NCBI GenBank assembly: GCA_030407315.1
Contig: JALQPE010000294.1
Span: forward strand, 1-64,000
DNA length: 64,000 nucleotides
Direction of reading: 5' to 3'
DNA from: Asparagopsis taxiformis
Lineage: Eukaryota > Rhodophyta > Florideophyceae > Bonnemaisoniales > Bonnemaisoniaceae
The notes below the pieces were generated by a model. The model saw only the letters and a program-made list of their open reading frames with translations, was not told the origin of the DNA and did no database searches. This document shows, in pieces, positions 55,542 to 64,000 of this stretch; the first letter of the stretch is position 1; each line of letters opens with the position of its first letter. Position numbers and translations under genes: made by a program.

Positions 55542-55665
55542 GTATACAATATATCAGCGAAAACCGGGAGGGAAGAAATTATAGCGGATGGTAAATTCAG
55601 GGCCCATATCGGACCGTATTTTATTCTCTCATTTAGGAAACTGCTCGTATACAATACGTCTCTCT

Positions 55666-55809
55666 AGAATAGGGAATACATATCTGGTCAGAATAGGAAA
55701 TAAATACCCGGTTAGAATAGGAAATACGTATCCAGCCAGAATACGGAATATGTATCCAGCCAGAATACGAAATACGTATCCAGCCAGAATACAAAATATC
55801 TGTCAGCAT
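55666..55809 (+). repeat. 24-bp tandem repeat, 6 copies (element B)
   Basis: Units at 55666, 55690, 55714, 55738, 55762 and 55786, homologous to 14593-14736. Confidence 0.9.
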
Positions 55810-55949
55810 ATCGTCGATCACCCATCTCCCTCACTATCGCGTTCTCCCTACCATCCGAACGCCATGCACCACCATCCGCACATACTTCAAGAACCCTCAC
55901 GACCTAGATTACAAAAAATCCGCTCCTTCCCAATTCCATCCCCGCTTTC

Positions 55950-57190
55950 CTCGACACCATCCCAGCCCATTAAATCATCAAGACATCAAACACGAACATG
56001 GTCAGCAAAATCTTACACGACTTGAAACCCACTCTCACTTCTATCGTATGCCCGAAAATATACACATACCAGAAACACCTCACAGCTTCATTCCCCATCT
56101 TCCTAGATCCCTTCTTCACTCTCCTTCAGTCCTGCCGTTCCTGCTTCACCACTCCTGCATCACATACAAAACATCAACCCCAACAGTCAGATTCTAAAGC
56201 AACGCTTACCACGACAGATATCCTAGAAACTCCCTTACTTACCTCTCCGAGAGGATGAGTGAATCATCCATCCTACACAAAATACAAACCATGATCCAAA
56301 AACCTTGCAATGAATAATCAAAGTCAGCAGTCCATATCTCCGCAAAACAAGTCTTGGTGCTCAGTGAAACTTACCTTCTGTCATCAACATTCCTGCATCA
56401 TCTACACAACATCGGAATCAACCACAACAGTCAGACTCAAAACCAACCTTCCCTCACAGCATACTTTCAAAACTCGCACACTTACCTTCGCTCCACACAA
56501 TACACACCATGACTCAATAGGCTTCCAATGAAAAATATCGCATCAACGGAAATAGTCAGACTCAAAACCAAGCTTCCCTCGCTGCTTACTTTCAAAACTC
56601 GCACACTTACCTTACCTGTTCCATCCTGCACACAATAAAAACCATAAATCACGTAATCGTGTAGCCAAGAAAAGTAGTCAGCATTCCGCATCTTCGCACA
56701 ACCGGTCTGGGCGCCCAATGTGACTTACCTTCCGTCATCACTATTCCTCCATCACCTACGCAACATCGGAATCAATCGCAACAGTCAGATTGAAAACCAA
56801 CGTTTCCCTCGCTACATACCCTGAGAACTCGCAAATGTACCTCTCATCCATCCTACACACAATACAAACCATGATCCAAAAACTTGCAATGAATAATAAT
56901 CATAGTCAGCAGTCCGTCTCTTCGCAAAGCACATCTTGGCTCTCAATGAAACTTACCTTCCGTCATCAACATTCCTGCATCATCTATACAACATCAGAAT
57001 CAACCACAACAGTCAGACTCAAAACCAACCTTCCCTCACAGCATACTTTCAAAACTTCACGTACCTCTCTTCCATCCTCCGCTCAATACACACCATCAGT
57101 CAACAGGCTTCCCATGAAAAATATCGCATCAACGGAAATAGTCAGACTCAAAACCCACGCTTCCCTCAACGCATACCCTCGAGGGTAGAG
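55950..57190 (+). repeat. long-period degenerate direct repeats (element B)
   Basis: It uses the same building blocks as 14890-16560. The ATAGTCAGACTCAAAACC-type core recurs near 56187, 56427, 56553, 56784, 57016 and 57143. The copy number differs from element A, so the array expands and contracts. Confidence 0.7.
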
Positions 57191-57202
57191 GATGGAACGA
57201 AG

Positions 57203-57240
57203 GTACGTGCGCGAATCTTGATCAAGATTCGCGCACGTAC
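57203..57240. repeat. perfect 38-bp palindrome (19-bp arms)
   Basis: GTACGTGCGCGAATCTTGA is followed directly by its exact reverse complement, at the end of the direct-repeat array and about 0.6 kb before the transposase ATG. The sequence is unrelated to the palindrome of element A. Confidence 0.95.
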
Positions 57241-57841
57241 AAAGCAAAGTCGGTCAAAGAAGATCAGTCGGTGATGAGGGCGGAGTGGAGCCTGCGGCGT
57301 CGACCGGACAGCTTTCTGCGTCCGCTTAAGTCTTGCTGTGCATACTCGAAATCATCGCCGGCAGTGAGATTGAGTATGGCCCAAGCCATGGTCTCTGATT
57401 CCCCGAACAATGAGATCCGGATCGAGAACAACGAATATAAACATATAATCATATATATGAGAATCCATTTGCTTTCCTTACATGATCCGTGGCATATCCG
57501 CTGTAAAGCACATTCAGATTCCACGAAGTTTGGAAATAAAAAAGTTTATTATTACAAATGAATTAATTGAAAATTCATGTCCCAGGGCAGTCCTTCGTCC
57601 TTCCATGCACACGTTGCCAGCACGCAATGTGATGTAACAGTTGGAAATGATTGAACTCTCGGTTAAATTCCACCGTTGGGATGTCAGCTGGAGTGAGCAC
57701 AAAACTACTACCCACAAAACTACGAACGAACACGTTACATTCCAAGTCTCGAAAGCACCACAAAAATAAAATTGGTCGCATCTGGACGGCACAGTCTCCC
57801 CTGTTCAGCTCGCAATCCTCCCTTTTGCGTCAAAACTCGAC

Positions 57842-60800
57842 ATGGAATGCAAGTATGAAGGATGCTTCTACTACTGCGTAGATTCTTATGCGCTCGCGCT
57901 GCATGAGCGAACGTGTCGCTACCGTTTCAACCCCTCTCCCCAACATTTCAACAACGCTCGTGTCCCTGCCGTCACCCATGAGCCTGCTCGAAACGGCGAC
58001 CATGATTCCCCGCAACCCAGCTCCCCAGACCCAGAATCTGGTCGTGCTTCCTCCAGCGACTCACCCTGTGACGCTCCATTGCCACCAACCTCAACCCCCT
58101 CCCGCGCAGACCTCCTCGTGCAATCCCTCGCCGCCAGTCTCACAACCCTCGAGTACAAGGCCGGCGCTGGCCGCGTGAGCGAAGTCATCACCATCCTACA
58201 AGACCCCGCATTCTCCCTAGAAAAGTTCAACAGCGCCGTTCGCACCGTAGAAGAATGTCGCCACGATACCGCTTCCATGGTCGAAACACATTTCCGCACC
58301 GAAGGTTACAAGAGCCACATCATTCCAGACAAAACTGGTAAGTACTCGGCACAGCTGTACCTCCGTGACCCAGTCGACATGCTCCGCAGGCAGTTAGCAC
58401 TGGCTAACGACCAAAATACTCTCTTCCACCCCTCCCCACAGACCGCCCCAGACGGCACCGCAATATTTTCTCATCCCCTACACACAGAATTCGCGAAAAC
58501 GCTGCACCAGGTTTCTAGACAGCGCGTGCAGCTCTCGGAAGATCCACAGGTCGTATGGGCAGAGGAAAATGATCCCACCGCTTCCTCCTTTGCCGGCCTC
58601 CTCCAAGTGTACACCGACAAGAGCAGCACAAGCCTCAAGAGCTCCGCAATCGTCGCATACCCCATACACGTCACACTGCTCAACTTCTCCGCCCCCCTCC
58701 GTCGCCACTGCATCCGTACCGGCCTCACCATCGTCGGGTATCTTCCGTACATTGTGAACCCTTCGTCCAACGCCTTGTTCGGTGATGAAATGCCGACAAC
58801 CTCTAGTTCTGCTAGTCGCGCTCGCAAAATTGATATTCTTCATAAAGCACTCGAAAAAGTGTTTTCGTCCCTATCCACCGCGTTCTCTTCCGGGTTCCCC
58901 TGCACAGACTCCACTGCAACTGCCCGCCAATGCTTTCCCATCCTAGCCAATTATTGCTGCGACTTTCCAGAGGCCAAAGAGCTGTCATGCACTCGCAACA
59001 GCACTACCACCACACATCCCTGCCACCGCTGCTACATCCCCGCCACTCAACTTGAATCCAGCGCGCCACACCAGCCCCGCTCCCTCGATGATACACGCTC
59101 TGCACGCCAAGAGAGCGCTCAGGAGCATACAACTGCTCCGCTCGAAGCTCTCTCCCTCCTCGAACAACACTCTGTCCTCGAATCGACCGCTCTTTTACCC
59201 ACCAACAGTCCCCTAGACCCCTACAACATTTTCTCCTTCGAGCCTCTGCACAATCTCCACCTCGGCATCTCAAAGCTCATCAAACAGTGCATTGTCCACC
59301 GCCTCAGCTCCCCAGACCTCACCACCACCACTGCCTCCCATTCCGGGACACCTCGCACCTTCAAGAAGGTGAAAAAATCCATCCTCGCCGGCTCAAACAG
59401 CATTCTGTCCGCTATCGAACGCGACTACTACATCACCGGTCTTCATGTCGACTTCTCCAAGGGTGAGAAGGGCACCAATTTGAACGGCCTCTTCACGGAG
59501 GACGGCATACGCGGCATGCTCGCAGCCAAAGACTATCACCATGTCGACATGGTGTTCCCTTTCATCGCAGCATTCATTGACACATGCTGTGACGAAGTAG
59601 AGACAGCCCCCCTCACTTCCATCTGAACGCAATACTCTGACCTCGTCGCATGGGTCATGAAACGCGGTCGCATCAAGCACTGGACTGCCGCCGAACTAGA
59701 AAGCCTCCAGAACTCCATTTCCTATTTCAAACAATCAATGCTCTCCACCCTCGGCCCATTCCACACCACAGGTCTCAAAACTTTCAAGTTCCATCTTCTA
59801 GACCATCTTCCCGGTGACTTGCAGAGATATGGCGCCCTGGAACACATCGATGCAGGCCCCTACGAACACTCCCATCTTCTGTTCAAACAGAGTTATAGGA
59901 AAACCTCTCGAAGGCGCTCCACAGCCATGGAAGAGACTATTCGCCACATGGAATTCTCCTTGGCCACTCCAACTGGTCACACCCCATCCAACACATTGGG
60001 AAACCCACGCATGATATCGCCCACAGACGGTGCAGTACTCGTTCGCGACGGATTCACCGTTGCACTGCACGACTTTGCCTCCCTGCTGCCCGATGCAACC
60101 CTCCTCGTTGCAGATATCGACGGACAGCCCGATCCTGCCACTCTTTTGCCTCTGCACAACTCCTCGTTCCCGTCTGCCACCATAACGCTATTCCAGCAAC
60201 TCGGTGACACAGCTGCACAAGCGTTCCTCACCCTCGCTAGACTGCGCGCCACGGCAGAAGGCCCTCCAATACATGACATGGACATTTCCGTCACCGTGGT
60301 AAAGTCCGCCTACGTCATGGGAGGGTACGTCCCAGATGCCGACGACTTTGACCCGCACAGTGGCATGCTTCGCCCCACAAACGTGTCGAGGCACAAGCAG
60401 CAGCGCGTCTTTGCAACTTCATCGTTCGGCCCCGCAAAGAGATCGCAGTACTCCTTTGTCGTCATCTCCGGAACTGCCGATGACTACAGAACCATATGGG
60501 TAGGGCGCGTCCTGGCACTGGTACGCCTGCAGTCTCCAAACCTGTTTCAACCTGTAGAACTCGCTTTCGTTCAGTATATGACCTGCTTTGCCCCAAAAAC
60601 CGCTGTGGAAAAATCACTTGGGTGCATTTGTTTAAAGTGGTCCACATGGGACCCGGACAACGGATCCGTTGACAGCAATGACACTGCATCCCACAGTGCA
60701 GGTGGTCCTTGGTTTGACCTCATTCCTGCATCTACTATATCTGGCACCGTGCACATCGTACGAAGTAACTTTCCAGTCAAGCCATTTACGAAACAAATGC

Positions 60801-60883
60801 ACTGGTCGGACCACCGTTTCTATCTCAACCGCTTCTACACCAACACTGATTACCAGTTCACAGATGATAATGAAGAAGAATAA
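57842..60883 (+). pseudogene. Plavaka/KDZ-like DDE transposase, single internal TGA
   Basis: One frame runs from ATG 57842 to 60883 (about 1013 codons) with one TGA at 59624-59626. Residues 1-26 carry a Cys/His cluster (CKYEGCFYYCVDS...HERTC). A helical region follows, then a core with LLQVYTDKSSTSLKS (first Asp) and TGLTIVGYLPYI. PILANYCCDFPEAKELSCT (second Asp) comes next, then a CHRCYIP zinc knuckle and FSFEPLHNLHLGISK. The C-terminal part has GLKTFKFHLLDHLPGDLQ and GPYEHSHLLFKQSYRKTSRR, typical of this superfamily. These motifs match Plavaka/KDZ-type (CACTA-related) transposases better than others I know; the clade is tentative. The TGA may be a fresh nonsense mutation or be read through. 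It converges with the minus-strand gene ending at 60961. Confidence 0.7.
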
Positions 60884-60960
60884 ATCTAAATCGCAGCACT
60901 CTATTGATAATGTACTACATGATAAACCTTCTAGTCAACGTCACATTTACTGCACTAATT

Positions 60961-63094
60961 TCAACCATCCTCCATTACGCCAAAACCGTTATCAGCAGTG
61001 GCTGCATGGCGCCGCTCCATGCCCCCATACTGTGGGGCATTGATTTCGACATTCAGGTTTGCACTCAGGTGTCCAGCATATGGGTCAACGACGAAAAGTT
61101 CTGCGCCAATTAGTCCTTGCGCAATCACACAATCCATTACAGCACCGAGGTTTGACGTAATATGCGATTGAATCCTATCCTCGGACACTAGAACAAGTGA
61201 TGAGCAGCGGTTTACATCATCAACGACATGAACAATTCCAGACCCCTCTCCGCTTTGCCACACTTCAACAGCCTCTCTCGTCACAGTACGGCTTGCAAAC
61301 ACATGCCGTGACTGTGCACTACTCCGCTGTTCGCTCTCGACAACGTCCGTTTCTTCCCTTGCTTGCGAGCCTTGGAGACAAGACATGCAGTACACCACCA
61401 TACCAACTAATTGCTGAAAAGCTACCCCCACATATTGACTGTACCGCCTTGTAAACTCCTTCTGCCGTGCACCTCCTTTCCCCTTCGGTTCATCCAAACA
61501 CTCCACAGTAGTCACTAGCCAAGCATCCAGGCGCGCCAGCGTTAGTATGCTCGTCTCTATGTCCATTACTTGTTCTGGTCGTATCGAATAACCCCTGAAG
61601 ATGTCCAGCACATTCACAGCTACTCGGTTGTTAAACCATGCATCACCATTCACTTCCATTTCGAAGCTGTCAGGAACCATGCCTTTGCTGTATCGCAGCT
61701 CTGAGAACGGTGCCGTTCGCCACCTCCCCATATCCAAATCACCGTTGCTTTCCCGTTTCAAAAGCTTCTCAGACGCTTCGCGCTTTTGATCCTCTCGCTC
61801 GTCCATCTCAGCTCGCGTCGTCAGCATCGTGCATCTAGACATTAATTTCGTGTACCCCAGCGAACCGAACAATCTGTCCCTCGCATTACGCTTCCGTGCA
61901 CTCATCACGTCGGACAGTTTCTGCGTCACCTTCACTTTCAATTCCTTGCTCCCCGCCACAGCCTCTTGACAGCACACACGCTGCTCCTCATCGGAAAACA
62001 CATCACACCACGGACTTTGACGCAGTACGTGTCGCACCAAGTCATTCAGCAGATCACTCTCGTCCCTGTACGAAGGTGTATGTGGAACGATAGTTCGGTG
62101 ACGAAGTAGCTGGTACGAGCTAGGGGACACGCTGTCCTTACGACGAAACGAACGAACAGTCCACCCGCTGGTGTTTTGACTGTATGTTAGGTAGAACGGT
62201 AGAGATAGGTTAGCGAGTAGACACGAGCGTCACGACGCAACAATCCACGCGAGGATTACGTTAGCAAACGAGGTGGTACGTCACCGGAGGCGCTCTCAAC
62301 CAAGTCCGGAGGCACTACACGCAATCAGCCTTACGTGCGGCGATGGGTAGGGAGTACGCAGCTCGACGGAGAGGAAGCCTCGCTAGGCAAAACGTAAACG
62401 TAAACGTAGAAGTCAGTCGTAGACTAGAGCCGTTGCTCGTTCCATGAATTGTCCCCTTTCCCTCCCGGCACGATGCCAATACCTATATGGCCACGATGGC
62501 ATCGCTTTACAGTGTAAACACTGCTCGTAACGTCCCCGAATGGGAAAGGACCTTGTGGGTCGCACGTAGGGACCCGTTGGTCCGTTGGCCGTTGCCAATA
62601 CGTTCGTTGCACTCGTGTGCCGGTTGCGTGCGCGCATGCGCCAGCAATGTTCGTGCATTGCTGTCGCCGGTCGTATCCGCCGAAATTCGAATTCCGCGGA
62701 AAACGTAAATATTTGCAATTTCGGACTTGCCACGTATACTACAGTGTATACCACTGCAGATTCTTGATGATATAGCCCGGAGGGGTAGCAATATATCCTA
62801 CACCGTTTTCGCTCCAAAGTGTCCCTTCTACCGGCTCTACTCGATGGTACGTCCAGTCCAACGTCTCTGCGTTTGTTCCGCTATAGGGTCCAGCTCCATA
62901 GTCTCGTTCTTGCACCACTTTGTCAGGTTTTCCTCGACCGCCCTAAGAACTCCAAGGTATTTCACAGGAATGGCTTTCTGTATTTTCGACTTACCGCCAC
63001 CGTGATCACTGATTCTACCTGTTCTCGCAATTGCAGTAAGGCTGGCATTTTCCGCCTGCAGAGTCTTCACCTTAGCCTCCAACGCAACTATCCA
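60961..63094 (-). CDS. element B accessory gene, spliced, function unknown
   Basis: The main exon 62179-60961 is open for about 406 codons (QNTSGWTVRSFRRKDSV near its start) and lacks an upstream ATG. A 3' splice-like site (TACCTAACATACAG) precedes it. An upstream exon 63094-62841 reads WIVALEAKVKTLQAENASL (coiled coil) and RRWTGRTI. Joining it across a GTAGAG donor at 62840 keeps codon phase (GA plus T gives Asp), with an intron at 62180-62840. A further 5' exon is needed. No known domain is seen; the protein is rich in charged residues (SARKRNARDRLFGSLGY). Convergence with the transposase inside one element suggests a TnpA-like DNA-binding partner; that is inference. Confidence 0.5.
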
Positions 63095-63119
63095 CTAGGA
63101 AGGCACGAAATGCACTGAG

Positions 63120-64000
63120 AACAGTGAAACAGTGTTTTATTGTGTCACCAAACACTGTTCATGGAACAAGAAGAGTACTGTCCGGAGAACAGTATATTTA
63201 AAACCGAGAACAGTATGGACAATTCATAGAACGGTATTTCAAACATGAGAACGATGAAGAACGTTCCTGAGAACACTGTATTAGACTTCCAGGAAGCAAT
63301 CTTACTGTTCTGGGAACACTATGTTGACATTCTGGGACAGTAATCATTGTTCTGGGAACAGCGTGGTGGAGTACCCAGAACAGCTTCGAATACTCCAGGA
63401 ACTATACAAACAACACCAAATGAACGGTGTAGACTGACATAATATCGGAACTGCAAACAATACAAACCGTTCTTTGGAGCAATGTAGTGAGAGGAGGAAA
63501 ACGGAACATAGCGTTCGCTGAACAGTGAATTTGGAAGCAGGAACGACAAGGACTGTTCTAGGAGTACAGACATGGAACGCGACAAAACAGTAAAGACAGT
63601 CCCTGAAGTGATATAGATGGAGACTGGGATCACCGAAGATTGATCCGGAGCCAGTATGCATAGAAACCAGGAACACTGTTGGAAGTCCTGGGAACAATGA
63701 ATCCAACGAACAAGGACACCATGTACTGTCCTGGGAAGAGCAAAAAAGGCGGCCTGGATCATCACAGCCTGTTCTTGGAATACTAAAGTAGGAACATGGA
63801 GACGATGAGGGATGTTCCAGGAACAGTGAACATCGAAACGGGGAACAGTAGAGAGCGTTCTGCGAATAGTGAAAGTTCAATTCATGAACAGTATATACCG
63901 TTCTAGGAACAATGCGATTCGAAAACAGGAACGTCATAAATTGTTCTGGGATCACTATAACTAAAAGACATGGATGCTGTACACCGTTCTAGGAGCTCTA
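63120..64000 (+). repeat. degenerate 21-bp tandem array with inverted GTTC..GAAC core
   Basis: The core (T)CTGGGAACAGTATG recurs near 63206, 63228, 63247, 63268, 63289, 63310, 63332, 63352, 63374 and 63395, a spacing of 20-22 bp. It continues in weaker form to the window end. Many units form TGTTCTGGGAACA-type dyads. A 21-bp period is seven codons, which explains the long minus-strand open frames here; they are not genes. Confidence 0.8.

Larger units (their letters stand above)
55236..64000 (+). mobile_element. element B: large DNA transposon with Plavaka/KDZ-like transposase (right end beyond window)
   Basis: It starts CGTCTGTGTTTTCGG inside the copia reverse transcriptase and is colinear with element A for 2.5 kb. 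It then continues into a transposase gene (57842-60883), a convergent accessory gene (60961-63094) and a 21-bp array. The right end is not in the window. It is the likely autonomous form of the A/B family, although the transposase frame holds one stop. Confidence 0.75.

Noticed and set aside
63319..63955. Open frames of 148 and 203 codons on the minus strand
   Set aside because: They lie inside the 21-bp array, whose period is a multiple of three; no domain and no start context.

Overview
This is eukaryotic nuclear DNA dominated by nested transposable elements. I see no operons, Shine-Dalgarno sites, rRNA or CRISPR arrays. The only probable host gene with a good model (229-2246, minus) encodes a multi-pass membrane protein split by very short GT-AG introns (41, 89 and 86 nt). 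The species cannot be fixed from the sequence. The mix of a GalEa-like Ty1/copia element, a sulfotransferase fragment and large gene-capturing DNA transposons would suit a florideophyte red alga, but that is a low-to-moderate-confidence guess.

Layout. (1) 1-8712: the membrane-protein gene, then about 6 kb with no recognisable intact gene. (2) 8722-36678: one Mutator-like element (MULE) with a 9-bp target duplication (8713-8721 / 36679-36687) and TIRs of about 1.83 kb that each carry a Ulp1/SUMO-type C48 protease gene. It was about 7.7 kb long before other elements landed in it. These are a solo LTR in the left TIR (9097-9685), a complete 6.4-kb copia element in the right TIR (28849-35271), and a 13.3-kb DNA element 'A' (14158-27433) just upstream of the MULE transposase. 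Element A holds a further 9-kb element with 1.74-kb inverted arms (17060-26011), which encloses broken host-type genes: a GRDP/DUF1399 gene and a P-loop ATPase-WD40 gene. (3) 36988-50497: a 13.5-kb DNA transposon with 47-bp TIRs and a 4-5-bp target duplication. Its right half carries three intact genes: a DUF7869-type RNase H-fold putative transposase, a ParB-like/beta-class amino-methyltransferase fusion, and a short protein sharing the terminal domains of the transposase. Its left half is a patchwork of host gene fragments (sulfotransferase, CHY-RING ubiquitin ligase, PKD-like secreted protein, RecQ helicase). (4) About 51.1-55.2 kb: a decayed GalEa-like copia element, hit by a solo LTR of the 28.8-35.3 kb copia family and cut off by element 'B'. 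(5) 55236-64000+: element B, a relative of A that still encodes a Plavaka/KDZ-like transposase (one internal TGA), a convergent accessory gene, and a 21-bp tandem array that runs off the end.

How the genes work together. The Ulp1 and DDE transposase belong to the MULE. The methyltransferase, DUF7869 protein and short domain-sharing protein look like the gene set of one self-mobilising element. The Plavaka-like transposase and its convergent partner belong to B and probably mobilise A-type copies in trans. The 36988-50497 element is the best candidate for a previously undescribed system: a eukaryotic cut-and-paste element that carries its own DNA amino-methyltransferase and collects host gene fragments.
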